Assembly: GCA_030783905.1 (NCBI GenBank)
Contig: JAQAHH010000001.1
Span: 124,001 to 188,000, forward strand
Source of the DNA: Bisgaard Taxon 45
GTDB taxonomy: Bacteria; Pseudomonadota; Gammaproteobacteria; Enterobacterales; Pasteurellaceae
Direction of reading: 5' to 3'
DNA length: 64,000 bases
The translations under genes and the position numbers were made by a program. Shown in pieces: positions 32,353 to 42,116 of this stretch (position 1 is its first letter; each line of letters starts with the position of its first letter). The notes under the pieces were generated by a model. That model did no database searches. It saw nothing but the letters and a program-made list of their open reading frames with translations, and had not been told where the DNA came from.

Positions 32353-35300
32353 ATGAGTCTAACTAAACATGCTTTATTAATGTTAACCGCTCTCAATTTG
32401 GCTCAAACAGCACTGGCAGAAGAAGTAAAATCCACAGAAGCTGTCGAAGAGCTAGACACAATCGTAGTTTCAGGTGCCACTACTGGCGAAATCAACATAC
32501 AAGAAAAGAAAGTCGGTGAAACACAGATCACCACCCAAACACTCACCAAGCAACAAGTCTCTGATAGCCGAGATTTAGTCCGTTATGAAACCGGTATTAC
32601 CGTTGTTGAAACAGGGCGCATGGGGGCAAGTGGTTATGCTGTACGTGGTGTTGATGAAAACCGTGTTGGGATCATGATTGATGGTTTACGTCAATCTGAA
32701 ACCTTAAGCTCACAAGGCTTTAAAGAACTTTTCGAGGGCTATGGTAACTTCAACAATACCCGCAATGGGGTGGAAATTGAAAATGTGAAAGTGGCAACGA
32801 TTACAAAGGGGGCTGACTCGATTAAATCAGGTAGTGGCGCACTTGGTGGGTCGGTGATGTTTGAAACCAAAGATGCCCGTGACTACTTAATTGATAAAGA
32901 TTACCACATTGGCGTCAAACGGGGTTATCAAAGTATGGATAATCAAGATCTCACCTCAGTAACCCTCGCAGGACGCTATAAATGGTTTGATGCATTATTT
33001 ATTCATACACGCCGTGAAGGACGTGAAATAGAAAACTATTTCTATGATAGTTATAAAAATCAGGAAGAAGACTATGCCGCGGTGGGAAAAACTCGCGAAA
33101 AAGCCGATCCTTATCACATCACAAGAGAAAGTAATCTCCTTAAACTCGCTTTCCAACCGCATGAGGAACACCGTTTCAGCCTAGCACTAGATGACTCCAA
33201 ATTACACTCAAACGGTGAAGATCTCTCTTATACACTCCGCTCAAGTACACGTATCGATCATGAAATTTATGGTCAACGTAAAACAAACGATAAGTCACAT
33301 CGTAAAAATACGCAGTTTACCTACGAAAACTTCACCCAAACACCGTTTTGGGATCATGTCAAAATCAGCTATTCCAGCCAAAAAATCACCAATAACGCGA
33401 GAACAGATGAATACTGTAGTGGACCAAAATGTCAGGCTGTACTCAATGAACAAGGTCTGAAATTAGACAACAGTTCGGGAGTCAATAAAATTGTGGATCA
33501 ACATGGAGGTGATATTAGCGCTAAAAAAGAAAAAAAATATTATCGTACGATTATCAAATATTACAACTCTAAAGGAGAGGAAATGCCTGGCACACACTAT
33601 CGTGAACACTCTCCACAAAACACACTAATTGATTGTTCTAAAATTGACTGCACAAAGCCATTTAAAGTGTATATCAAAAAAGATGAAAATTGGAAGGAAG
33701 TGTATGCATTTGAAAATCGCCCCATTGACATCAAAATACTACCAAATGGTCAACAATACGGACAGATTCAGCAAAAGTTCATTGAAAAAGAGCAATGGGG
33801 AAGTACCATAAAACAATATGAAGAGAGTTTTTTCTTACTTCCCTTCTCTTCAGGCTATAGCCGTAATGACTATAATGACCGTGATTTAAACACTAACACC
33901 AAACAGCTTGATCTGGATTTTGGGAAAGAATTTTCATTCTGGGGCACGGATCATCAACTCAAATACGGTGGTTTATACAGTAAAACTGAAAAAAGCATGG
34001 TCAATAAAGATGGTTATCAAGGTGGCAATGTACAATGGTGGGCAGATAATTTTTTTTGTAACCAAATGAAATCCGGAACTTGGCCTGTTGAATATATTCC
34101 TCGCCCTGATTATTGGCCGGGAGGTACCTGTACAGGTAATTTAAGAGAAAGTATTAACGGTCGCTATAGCTACCTTATCCCTGTCAAAACGAAAAATTCC
34201 GCGCTCTACATTGGCGATAAGATTACCTTAACCAATTGGCTAAACCTCGATCTTAACTATCGTTATGATAAAGTCACCCATATGCCTCGCTACGATAACA
34301 GTGTACCAGTACCAAAAGGCATGATCGCGGGTATTTTCATCCCAATTCCGGGCAACTCTTACGGTGTTAATGCTGAGTGTGGCTATAATACCAAGTGTCT
34401 AAACGATAATGTAGCGCAAAATTTAGCCATTATGTTGCAGAATAAAAGCTACAAACATCACTCTTATAATCTTGGTGTGAATTTAGATCCGCTGTCTTTT
34501 ATGCGTTTGCAGTTGAAATATTCCAATGGATTTAGAGCACCGACCTCAGATGAAATGTTTATGACCTTTAAACACCCGAGTTTTTCCATCGTACCGAATG
34601 TCCATTTAAAATCGGAGCTCGCTAAAACAAAAGAAGCCGCATTAACGTTTTATCGCAATAACAGTTTCATTACCTTAAGTGCTTTCCAAACAGATTATAA
34701 AGATTTTATCGATTTAGTCTTTGTCGGTGAGCGCGCCGTTGATGAGGGCAGTGTACTCACTTACCCATTCTACCAAAACAAAAATAGAGATAAGGCGAAA
34801 GTGACGGGGTTTGAAGTGAACTCTCGTCTTGAATTATCTGAATTACATGATCGCTTAAAAGGTTTTAGGATTGGTCTCAAATTAACGCAACAAAAAGGTA
34901 AGATTGATGACAAAATACCAATGAATGCGATCCAACCAAGAACGATTGTCTATAATCTTGGCTATTCAACGGAAGAGGATAAATATGGAATCGATTTCTA
35001 TATCACCGATGTGGCAGCCAAAAAACGCAGTGAAACCTATAATATGTATTGGGAAGGGCAAGCTAAAAATGGCACTCTGGTTCAAGGTAAACCAGTGAAA
35101 GACAGTACGCTTGCATGGCGTAACCATCATTACACCACCATTGATGCTATTGCTTATGCTAGACCATTAAAAAATTTATTACTCACAGCAGGGGTATATA
35201 ATATCACCGATAAAAAATACATTACCTGGGATTCCGCTCGTTCCATTCGCGCAATCGGAACACTCAATCTGATTGACCAAAACACAGGTGCGGGAATAAA

Positions 35301-35355
35301 ACGTTTCTATGCACCGGGTCGTAATTTCCGCTTAAATGCTGAATTCACCTTCTAA
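32353..35355 (+). CDS. TonB-dependent haemoglobin/haem-protein receptor, copy 1
   Basis: This is a 1000-residue outer-membrane receptor of the haemoglobin/transferrin/lactoferrin receptor family (HgbA, HgbB and Hgp type). A signal peptide ends at about residue 22 (ALAEE). A TonB box (LDTIVVS) and a plug domain follow (SRDLVRYETGITVVE; ENRVGIMIDGLRQSE; GSGALGGSVMFETKDARDYL), then a 22-strand barrel with the conserved YSNGFRAPTSDEMFMTFKHP and the C-terminal APGRNFRLNAEFTF ending in phenylalanine. The region around residues 350-510 is long and poorly conserved, presumably an extracellular ligand-binding loop. No CCAA-type phase-variable tract is present. The exact ligand is inferred from the family only. 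Confidence 0.88.
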   Translation: MSLTKHALLMLTALNLAQTALAEEVKSTEAVEELDTIVVSGATTGEINIQEKKVGETQITTQTLTKQQVSDSRDLVRYETGITVVETGRMGASGYAVRGVDENRVGIMIDGLRQSETLSSQGFKELFEGYGNFNNTRNGVEIENVKVATITKGADSIKSGSGALGGSVMFETKDARDYLIDKDYHIGVKRGYQSMDNQDLTSVTLAGRYKWFDALFIHTRREGREIENYFYDSYKNQEEDYAAVGKTREKADPYHITRESNLLKLAFQPHEEHRFSLALDDSKLHSNGEDLSYTLRSSTRIDHEIYGQRKTNDKSHRKNTQFTYENFTQTPFWDHVKISYSSQKITNNARTDEYCSGPKCQAVLNEQGLKLDNSSGVNKIVDQHGGDISAKKEKKYYRTIIKYYNSKGEEMPGTHYREHSPQNTLIDCSKIDCTKPFKVYIKKDENWKEVYAFENRPIDIKILPNGQQYGQIQQKFIEKEQWGSTIKQYEESFFLLPFSSGYSRNDYNDRDLNTNTKQLDLDFGKEFSFWGTDHQLKYGGLYSKTEKSMVNKDGYQGGNVQWWADNFFCNQMKSGTWPVEYIPRPDYWPGGTCTGNLRESINGRYSYLIPVKTKNSALYIGDKITLTNWLNLDLNYRYDKVTHMPRYDNSVPVPKGMIAGIFIPIPGNSYGVNAECGYNTKCLNDNVAQNLAIMLQNKSYKHHSYNLGVNLDPLSFMRLQLKYSNGFRAPTSDEMFMTFKHPSFSIVPNVHLKSELAKTKEAALTFYRNNSFITLSAFQTDYKDFIDLVFVGERAVDEGSVLTYPFYQNKNRDKAKVTGFEVNSRLELSELHDRLKGFRIGLKLTQQKGKIDDKIPMNAIQPRTIVYNLGYSTEEDKYGIDFYITDVAAKKRSETYNMYWEGQAKNGTLVQGKPVKDSTLAWRNHHYTTIDAIAYARPLKNLLLTAGVYNITDKKYITWDSARSIRAIGTLNLIDQNTGAGIKRFYAPGRNFRLNAEFTF

Positions 35356-35363
35356 CGCAACAC

Positions 35364-35395
35364 AAAAGAGGTAGGCCTGCCTACCTCTTTTCCTT
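35364..35395 (+). terminator. Terminator between the two receptor genes
   Basis: A perfect 12-bp stem AAAAGAGGTAGG/CCTACCTCTTTT with a 4-nt loop (35364-35391) is followed by a pyrimidine run. It ends the first receptor transcript, so the second gene needs its own promoter. Confidence 0.88.
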
Positions 35396-35565
35396 CCTTC
35401 TACTTTCCTTACCCTACTTAATTTTACGCCTGCCTCGTTCCGCTATGCTTAAAAAGCAACTCATTTTTGTATAACTAAACCACAACACGCAGAGAATAGT
35501 AAATTAATAATAAAAATAACAACTTAAATACGATTATAATGCTTTTTATTTCCTTTACTTGTCTT

Positions 35566-35587
35566 TATAATTGAGAACGATTTCTAT
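35566..35587 (+). promoter_or_regulatory. Receptor-2 promoter with Fur-like element
   Basis: TATAAT (35566-35571) is followed at once by TGAGAACGATTTCTAT (35572-35587), the same arrangement as upstream of receptor 1 (TGAGAACAATTTTTAT). The -35 is unclear. Iron-responsive control is inferred. Confidence 0.58.
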
Positions 35588-35631
35588 AATCAATATCAAT
35601 CTAGTGATTTAGTTTAAATTATGAGGTATCT

Positions 35632-38600
35632 ATGAAACTAAACAAGCTGTCTATATTGATGCTCACCACATTAATAACTAGCCTATCATCAGCCCAACCT
35701 AGCGAAGAATTAGAAACCATTGTTGTTTCTAGCCAAAATGACGAAATCAGTATTCAAGATAAAAAAGTCGGTGAAACGCAAATCAGCGCCGACCGCATCC
35801 GTCGCCAACAAATGTCCGATAGTCGAGATTTAGTCCGTTATGAAACAGGGGTGACGGTTGTCGAAAAAGGACGATTTGGTGCAAGTGGTTATGCCATTCG
35901 TGGTGTTGATGAAAACCGTGTTGGGATCATGATTGATGGGTTGCATCAAGCGGAAACCTTAAGCTCACAAGGCTTTAAAGAACTTTTTGAGGGCTATGGT
36001 AATTTCAATAACACTCGCAATGGGGTGGAAATGGAAACCTTGAAACAAGCGAATATCCAAAAAGGTGCTAACTCCATTAAAACTGGCAGTGGTGCTTTAG
36101 GTGGTTCGGTGATATTTCAAACCAAAGATGCACGTGACTTCCTCATCAATAAAAATTGGTTTATTTCTTATAAAAAAGGTTATAGTACTGCCGATAATCA
36201 ACATCTGAGTACCTTAACATTAGCAGGAAAATACAAAAGCTTGGATGTGCTACTTGTCAATACAACAAGAAAAGGTCATGAAGTCGAAAACTATGGTTAT
36301 AAATCTTATAACGAGCGAATCCAAGGACGAACAAGAGAAAAAGCGGATCCTTATCACCGAACTCTCGACAGCAACCTAATTAAAATTGGCTTTCAACCAA
36401 ATGAAAACCATCGTTTTTCTGTTATGGCGGATCTTTATCAAAGCACATCAAAGGGACATGATTTTTCTTACACATTAAAACCTAATACTCAATATCAAAA
36501 TTATGATGAAGTAGAATTACGTCATACGAATGATAAAGTTGAACGTACAAATTATGCCTTTAGTTATGAAAATTATTCAACTAATCCTTTCTATGACACT
36601 TTAAAATTAACGTATTCTAATCAGCATATTAATACCAGAGCCAGAACGGATGACTATTGTCATGGTAATGATAAGTGTCCAGATCAAGGGAATCCTTTGG
36701 GGATGAAATATAATGAAGAAAATAAGTTGGTGGGGAAAGATAGTAAAATAGCCATATATCGTGATAATCCAGAAATAAAAAATAAAGGGAGTGACGAATT
36801 AGTTGAATTAGATGTTGTACCTTACAACAAAAATAATAAAGATAGACTACATAAATATCGTTGGAATAGAGCAAAAGAGGCCTGGAATCCGTCATTAGAA
36901 ACAACGCATGAAAAACCTATTTCTATTAGCTGTGAAAATGAAGTTCCTAGTTGGCATAGCCTACAAGATGGAGATACTACAAAATGCAAAGCAATTTTAA
37001 CTAAAAAAGGAAATACAATTCCCGCAAAACGCTATTTATTTATTAATAATACTGAATACAATTTATTAGATAAAGATAAAGATAAAGGTTTAATCTCAGA
37101 TAATCAAAAAATTTATCTTTCTGAGCGAAACACTAAACTAAGCTGCCAAGCGATTAATTGCAATCTAGAAACAATTAACGCATTTAAACCTGATGGCACA
37201 CCTATAAATATTCCAATCCACGTTGACACTAAGAAAGAGTTTGCGATTATTAATAAAGTTGAAGAAATAGATGGTAAACCAGTATCTAAATTAACAGGAC
37301 CTATTTTATTTGTACCAAATGTAAAAGGGCACCTTGATAATCTTTGGACACAACGGGATTTAATCACAGACACCAAACAACTCAATCTAGATTTAACCAA
37401 ATACGTTGAACTTGGTAAAACACAACATAATCTCGCCTACGGTGGATTATGGTCAAAAACCACCAAATCGATGATTAATACCACCGGTCAAAGCGCACTA
37501 AATGTAAAATGGTGGGCACTTTACCCAACAGATTGTTCACAAAAAATCGGCAGTGATGGGCGTTATAACGCACTTTGTAATCACAGTAATGTGTTTTCAT
37601 TCTTAATCCCGGTCAAAGCTACAACAAAAGCACTCTACTTTGAGGACGATATTCGAGTAAATGATTATTTTGCTTTTGGCTTTGCATATCGCTATGATCG
37701 TATTCAATATAAGCCAGAATATATTCCGGGTGTAACACCGAAAGTACCGTCCGATATGGTGACGAATTTATATGTAACAGAACCTAAATTTGACCCTTCA
37801 AAATTTTCTGATACAGAAAATGAAAAATTACGTGTTGCCAATGCGAATGCCAATATGAAACATATTGCTCAAGCGAAAAAGTATTCAGCGAGTTCTTATA
37901 CATTAACAACAACTGTTGACCCATTTTCTTGGTTTAGAATTCAGGCAAAATACAGTAACGGCTTTAGAGCACCAACGGGTGAGGAAATTTATTTAACCTT
38001 TAAACATCCCGACTTCTCTATCCTCCCAAATAAAAACCTTGAAGCAGAAACCGCAAAAACAAAAGAAGTGGCATTGACGTTCCATAATCCGTGGGGGTTT
38101 ATTACCACCAGTTTGTTCCATACTAAATATGACAACTTTATTGATCTTGCATTTATAGGGAACAAACAACTACATGGTCATTCAAAACTTGTCCCGTTCA
38201 GTGTCTACCAAAATATCAATCGCCAACATGCCAAAGTGACAGGGCTTGATATCAACGCTAAGTTAAAGTTAGATGTATTCACGTCTAGACTAGAAGGATT
38301 TAAGCTTGGCTATAAATTCACTTACCAACGCGGACGTATTAATGGTAATATCCCAATGAACGCCATTCAACCCAAAACCTCTGTTTTCTCTGCAGGATAT
38401 GACCATAAAAGTGGAAAATTTGGTTTGGACATCTACTTAACTCACGTGAGTGAGAAAAAAGCCAAAGATACTTATAATATGTTTTGGGAAACGGAGCGTG
38501 CAGATGAGCTTTCCGCAAATAAAGGAACAACAATTACTGATAGTTCACTGAAATGGCGTAGTAATGCTTACACTTTAGTGGATATGGTGATGTACGCAAA

Positions 38601-38793
38601 ACCTATTAAAAACTTAACACTACAATTTGGTGTTTACAATTTAACTAACCGTAAATATATAACTTGGGATTCCGCACGTTCTATTCGTCCATTTGGAACC
38701 AGTAATATGATCGATAAGAAAACTGGCGAAGGTATTAACCGATTTAATGCCCCAGGCCGTAATTTCAAATTAAACGCAGAACTGACGTTTTAA
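35632..38793 (+). CDS. TonB-dependent haemoglobin/haem-protein receptor, copy 2
   Basis: This is a 1053-residue paralogue of the preceding receptor. It has a signal peptide (about 1-21, SSAQ), a TonB box (LETIVVS), a plug domain nearly identical to copy 1 (SRDLVRYETGVTVVE, ENRVGIMIDGLHQAE, GSGALGGSVIFQTKDARDFL), and a barrel with YSNGFRAPTGEEIYLTFKHP and C-terminal APGRNFKLNAELTF. The segment around residues 345-570 is largely unlike copy 1 and AT rich, suggesting a different ligand-contact loop. Stretches of identical DNA in the plug region suggest recent conversion between the copies. No tetranucleotide repeat tract is present. Confidence 0.88.
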   Translation: MKLNKLSILMLTTLITSLSSAQPSEELETIVVSSQNDEISIQDKKVGETQISADRIRRQQMSDSRDLVRYETGVTVVEKGRFGASGYAIRGVDENRVGIMIDGLHQAETLSSQGFKELFEGYGNFNNTRNGVEMETLKQANIQKGANSIKTGSGALGGSVIFQTKDARDFLINKNWFISYKKGYSTADNQHLSTLTLAGKYKSLDVLLVNTTRKGHEVENYGYKSYNERIQGRTREKADPYHRTLDSNLIKIGFQPNENHRFSVMADLYQSTSKGHDFSYTLKPNTQYQNYDEVELRHTNDKVERTNYAFSYENYSTNPFYDTLKLTYSNQHINTRARTDDYCHGNDKCPDQGNPLGMKYNEENKLVGKDSKIAIYRDNPEIKNKGSDELVELDVVPYNKNNKDRLHKYRWNRAKEAWNPSLETTHEKPISISCENEVPSWHSLQDGDTTKCKAILTKKGNTIPAKRYLFINNTEYNLLDKDKDKGLISDNQKIYLSERNTKLSCQAINCNLETINAFKPDGTPINIPIHVDTKKEFAIINKVEEIDGKPVSKLTGPILFVPNVKGHLDNLWTQRDLITDTKQLNLDLTKYVELGKTQHNLAYGGLWSKTTKSMINTTGQSALNVKWWALYPTDCSQKIGSDGRYNALCNHSNVFSFLIPVKATTKALYFEDDIRVNDYFAFGFAYRYDRIQYKPEYIPGVTPKVPSDMVTNLYVTEPKFDPSKFSDTENEKLRVANANANMKHIAQAKKYSASSYTLTTTVDPFSWFRIQAKYSNGFRAPTGEEIYLTFKHPDFSILPNKNLEAETAKTKEVALTFHNPWGFITTSLFHTKYDNFIDLAFIGNKQLHGHSKLVPFSVYQNINRQHAKVTGLDINAKLKLDVFTSRLEGFKLGYKFTYQRGRINGNIPMNAIQPKTSVFSAGYDHKSGKFGLDIYLTHVSEKKAKDTYNMFWETERADELSANKGTTITDSSLKWRSNAYTLVDMVMYAKPIKNLTLQFGVYNLTNRKYITWDSARSIRPFGTSNMIDKKTGEGINRFNAPGRNFKLNAELTF

Positions 38794-38804
38794 TCGATAA
38801 AGAT

Positions 38805-38836
38805 AAAAAAGGTGGAATTGCTTTCCACCTTTTTTC
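38805..38836. terminator. Bidirectional terminator between receptor 2 and tcyP
   Basis: A perfect 13-bp stem AAAAAAGGTGGAA/TTCCACCTTTTTT with a 5-nt loop lies between convergent genes. Confidence 0.92.
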
Positions 38837-38851
38837 TATCTCGGCATACCC

Positions 38852-40180
38852 TTATTCTTTCTTATCCAATAATTGATTAGTGATCGTACCTGCGACCATC
38901 GAACCGTTCACGTTTAAAGCAGTTCGTCCCATATCAATCAATGGCTCAATCGAAATCAATAACCCCACTAAGGCAAGGGGTAAATTTAAGGTCGATAACA
39001 CCACAATGGCGGCAAAGGTTGCACCACCACCGACACCGGCAATCCCTAGCGAAGAAATGGTCACGACTAAAATTAAGGTCGCTAAATAGCCAAAACTAAA
39101 AGGGTCGATCCCTACCGTTGGAGCGACCATCACGGCTAACATAGCAGGATAAATGCCTGCACACCCGTTTTGTCCGATTGTTGCACCAAAGGTCGCAGCA
39201 AAATTAGCAATCACATTGTTATTACCTAATTGACTGGTTTGCGTTTCAATATTTAACGGTAAGGTTGCTGCGCTAGAGCGCGAAGTAAAGGCAAAGCTCA
39301 AAGTTGGCAAGACTTTCTTAAAATACGCCAGAGGATTGACTCGAAACAAGGCTAATAATAGACCGTGTACAACAAACATCAAGCAAATCGCGGCATACGA
39401 AGCAACAATAAAGGTACCTAAATTCACAATATCTGCCCATTTTGCAGTGGTCGCCATTTTAATCATTAAGGCAAACACCCCATAAGGCGTTAAACGGATC
39501 ACCATACGCACTAGACGCATGATCAACTTATTTAACGTATCGACACCTTGCGCAATACGCTCTCCAAGCGCGTGATCTTCTCTTGCTAAACTTAATGAAG
39601 CGATACCCAATAAAGCAGCAAAAATCACCACACTAATAATCGACGTTGGATTTGCACCGGTAAGCTCTAAAAAAGGATTTTTGGGAATAAATGATAACAA
39701 CATAGCAGGTATCGTTAACCCACTGACTTTTTCAACCCGTCCAGCCACATTCATTTGCGCAGCAAGTTCTCGCTCTCCTGCGACTAATCCCTCGGCTGTT
39801 AAATTAAATGCATAAGTCATCGCAATACCGATGGCAGCCGCAATCGCGGTGGTAATCAATAAAACGGAAATCACACTCAAACTGATCTTGCCTAAAGCAC
39901 TGGCCTGATTTAAGCGTGTTATTGCTGAAAGAATAGAAACAAAAACCAACGGCATCACAATCATTTGCAATAAACGGACATAACCATTGCCAACCAAATT
40001 GATCCAGTCTAATGTGGGTTTAATCGCGCTTTCTGGCGCAAATTGTTGTAATAACACGCCACATAAGATGCCCAATAAAAGACCAATTAGTACCGTCGTT
40101 CCCAATTTTTGGGTACGGGTATAAATCACACCCAATAGGACTAACAGTACACTGAAAATAATAAGATTGCTAATAACCAT
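38852..40180 (-). CDS. tcyP: L-cystine sodium/proton symporter (TcyP/YdjN type)
   Basis: This is a 442-residue member of the dicarboxylate/amino acid:cation symporter family. The sequence VRLLQMIVMPLVFVSILSAI is the conserved helix of this family. SFAFTSRSSAATLPLNIETQ is the serine-rich re-entrant loop. GQNGCAGIYPAMLAVMVAP resembles the cystine-specific branch rather than glutamate carriers. Cystine uptake is therefore the best call; another small acidic amino acid remains possible. It is monocistronic between two terminators. The upstream 120 bp are AT rich and show no operator I can name. Confidence 0.85.
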   Translation of the reverse strand: MVISNLIIFSVLLVLLGVIYTRTQKLGTTVLIGLLLGILCGVLLQQFAPESAIKPTLDWINLVGNGYVRLLQMIVMPLVFVSILSAITRLNQASALGKISLSVISVLLITTAIAAAIGIAMTYAFNLTAEGLVAGERELAAQMNVAGRVEKVSGLTIPAMLLSFIPKNPFLELTGANPTSIISVVIFAALLGIASLSLAREDHALGERIAQGVDTLNKLIMRLVRMVIRLTPYGVFALMIKMATTAKWADIVNLGTFIVASYAAICLMFVVHGLLLALFRVNPLAYFKKVLPTLSFAFTSRSSAATLPLNIETQTSQLGNNNVIANFAATFGATIGQNGCAGIYPAMLAVMVAPTVGIDPFSFGYLATLILVVTISSLGIAGVGGGATFAAIVVLSTLNLPLALVGLLISIEPLIDMGRTALNVNGSMVAGTITNQLLDKKE

Positions 40181-40301
40181 AAAGTACCTTAATGTAAAAT
40201 AAATAGATGGGTATGAATTAAAGGGGAATTTCTTATAAATAACAACTCTTTTTTAGAGATTATTTATATTCTTTTGCTATATAAAATAGGGGGAAATCAA
40301 T

Positions 40302-40337
40302 AAAAAAGCCCGCACATGAATCAGGATCATCTGCGGA
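40302..40337 (-). terminator. Terminator after grpE
   Basis: A stem of CCGCA and ATGA paired with TCAT and TGCGG around a single mismatch is followed on the minus strand by GGCTTTTTT. It lies about 22 bp beyond the grpE stop. Confidence 0.82.
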
Positions 40338-40358
40338 CATCTTATTATAGCTAGCTGC

Positions 40359-40952
40359 TTATGCGGCAACCATCACCATCGCTGGACGAATAACGCGTCC
40401 ATTCAATAGGTAACCTTTTTGTAGGACGGCTGTAATTTGGTTGGTTTCAAAGCCTTCCATTGGTTGCATCGAAATAGCCTGATGAATGTCTGGATTGAAA
40501 TTTTCGCCTACTACACCCACTGCTTCTACACCAAAGCGAGAAACGGTAGCCAACAATTCTTTTAAGGTTAATTCCACGCCATCAAATAATGATTTAATAC
40601 TTTCATCTTCTAAATTTGCCGGTGTCGATAAGGCACGTTCTAAATTATCAATGGTATTTAAAATATCTTTTGAAAATTTTTCTAATGCAAACTTATGGGC
40701 TTTTTCTACATCTTGCTCTGCACGACGACGAATATTATCCATTTCAGCACGACTGCGCAGTAAGAAATCTTGTTCTTTTTTGCCCATTTCTACTAGTTGT
40801 GCTTCAAGTTCCTGTACTCGTAAGATCGCTTCTTCAAGTGGATCAACTTCATCAACCACTTCAACTTCCGTTTCATCGACTTTTTGTTGCTCCTCTTGTT
40901 TTTCTTCTTGAAGCTGTTCTTCGTTTTCAATATGTTGCGCTTTATTTGACAT
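40359..40952 (-). CDS. grpE: Nucleotide exchange factor GrpE
   Basis: GrpE dimers release ADP from DnaK. The 197-residue protein has a very acidic, glutamine-rich, probably disordered and coiled-coil N-terminus ([15 protein letters not shown]), the long helix ([20 protein letters not shown]) and the C-terminal beta domain ([20 protein letters not shown]...[17 protein letters not shown]). I place the start at 40952 (MSNKAQH) because GGAGAATG sits at the right distance before it; an in-frame ATG at 40964 has no ribosome site. It is divergent from nadK. Confidence 0.94.
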   Translation of the reverse strand: MSNKAQHIENEEQLQEEKQEEQQKVDETEVEVVDEVDPLEEAILRVQELEAQLVEMGKKEQDFLLRSRAEMDNIRRRAEQDVEKAHKFALEKFSKDILNTIDNLERALSTPANLEDESIKSLFDGVELTLKELLATVSRFGVEAVGVVGENFNPDIHQAISMQPMEGFETNQITAVLQKGYLLNGRVIRPAMVMVAA

Positions 40953-41004
40953 CTCATTCTCCATTCATGTAAACCTGTTGGCTCATTCTAACAAAAATAT
41001 AAAA

Positions 41005-41032
41005 GTCAGCCTATCTATAGATACTTGCTGAC
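41005..41032. repeat. Dyad in the grpE/nadK divergent region
   Basis: GTCAGC (41005-41010) and GCTGAC (41027-41032) flank an inner perfect palindrome TATCTATAGATA (41012-41023). It lies in the shared promoter region of two divergent genes and could be an operator or a transcript hairpin. No known regulator matches. Confidence 0.5.
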
Positions 41033-41083
41033 AAATAAAAGGATTTGTGTGTAATATAATGATTAATTTTTTTAATTCAAGTG

Positions 41084-41102
41084 CGGCTACTTTTTTTAGC
41101 CG
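41084..41102 (+). promoter_or_regulatory. Short hairpin in the nadK leader
   Basis: CGGCTA/TAGCCG with a 7-nt loop of mainly T ends 12 bp before the nadK ATG. It overlaps the space where the ribosome site would lie, so it may affect translation. Low certainty. Confidence 0.35.
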
Positions 41103-41114
41103 ATGGAATAAAAC

Positions 41115-42032
41115 ATGAAACGCCCTAACACCATTGATATTAAAGCCCTACAATCTTCTTTTCATACCATCGGATTACTGGGTAAACCTCGCCATGATGT
41201 CACTTTACAAATGCATAAAAATCTTTTCCAATGGCTTATTGAAAAAGGCTATCAAGTATTGGTAGAGCGCCCTATTGGCGAACAGCTAGGATTGCATGAA
41301 AACCATTTAGCTTCAGTAGATGAAATCGGCCAACAAGCCCAATTAGCTATTGTGATTGGCGGTGATGGTAATGTATTGGGACGTGCTCGCACCCTTGCCA
41401 AATATGATATTGCGTTAATTGGTATCAATAGGGGTAACTTAGGTTTTCTCACCGACATCGACCCCAAAAATGCCTATTCACAACTACAAGCCTGTTTAGA
41501 AGACGGGGATTGTTTTGTGGAAGAACGTTTTATTTTAGAAGCCAGTGTCGAACGGAATGGAAAAATTATTGCACGTGGCAATGCCGTCAATGAAGCGGTA
41601 GTTCACCCTGCTAAAATTGCCCACATGATCGATTTTCATGTGTATATCAATGATAAATTCGCTTTTTCACAACGTTCTGATGGACTGATTATTTCCACGC
41701 CAACCGGATCAACGGCTTATTCACTCTCTGCGGGAGGACCTATTTTAACACCACAACTCAATGCTATCGCGTTAGTGCCGATGTTTCCCCATACGCTCTC
41801 CTCTCGCCCACTCGTGATTGATGGTGACAGTAAAATTTCAATTCGTTTCGCAGAATATAATACGTCACAACTGGAAGTCGGTTGTGATAGTCAAGTCGCA
41901 TTAGAATTCTCGCCAGATGACATTGTCCATATCCAAAAAAGTCCAGATAAACTGCGCTTGTTGCACTTAAAACATTACAATTACTATAAAGTACTGAGTT
42001 CGAAACTAGGTTGGCTACGCAATTCTGTTTAA
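41115..42032 (+). CDS. nadK: NAD kinase
   Basis: NAD kinase phosphorylates NAD with ATP (or polyphosphate) to NADP. The 305-residue protein carries GGDGN at residues 82-86 ([15 protein letters not shown]), NEAVVHP, the [20 protein letters not shown] block and the C-terminal [11 protein letters not shown]. All hallmark residues are present. It is followed after 84 bp by recN behind an SOS box; nadK-recN is the common gammaproteobacterial neighbourhood. Confidence 0.96.
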   Translation: MKRPNTIDIKALQSSFHTIGLLGKPRHDVTLQMHKNLFQWLIEKGYQVLVERPIGEQLGLHENHLASVDEIGQQAQLAIVIGGDGNVLGRARTLAKYDIALIGINRGNLGFLTDIDPKNAYSQLQACLEDGDCFVEERFILEASVERNGKIIARGNAVNEAVVHPAKIAHMIDFHVYINDKFAFSQRSDGLIISTPTGSTAYSLSAGGPILTPQLNAIALVPMFPHTLSSRPLVIDGDSKISIRFAEYNTSQLEVGCDSQVALEFSPDDIVHIQKSPDKLRLLHLKHYNYYKVLSSKLGWLRNSV

Positions 42033-42062
42033 AAATGCTTAAAATTTAGCAAAAGCACTTTA

Positions 42063-42100
42063 CTGTATATAAAAACAGTTATAAACTGATAAATATACAG
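42063..42100 (+). promoter_or_regulatory. recN: LexA box(es) before recN
   Basis: CTGTATATAAAAACAG at 42063-42078 is a canonical CTG-N10-CAG SOS box in a TA-CTG...CAG-T context. A second site at 42086-42100 has CTG and CAG separated by 9 rather than 10 bases, so it is at best a weak half-matched box. recN starts 16 bp later. Strong SOS control of recN with multiple boxes is also known in E. coli. Confidence 0.85.
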
Positions 42101-42116
42101 TAAGGGAGATTTTGCA

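Noticed and set aside
32353-38793. Search for CCAA-type tetranucleotide tracts that switch haemoglobin receptors in Haemophilus
   Set aside because: Neither receptor gene has a tandem tetranucleotide run near its start or elsewhere that I can see; both reading frames are intact.
40486-40911. Long open frame on the plus strand opposite grpE
   Set aside because: It is a serine-rich antisense shadow of the acidic grpE coding sequence, with no ribosome site and no recognisable domain.
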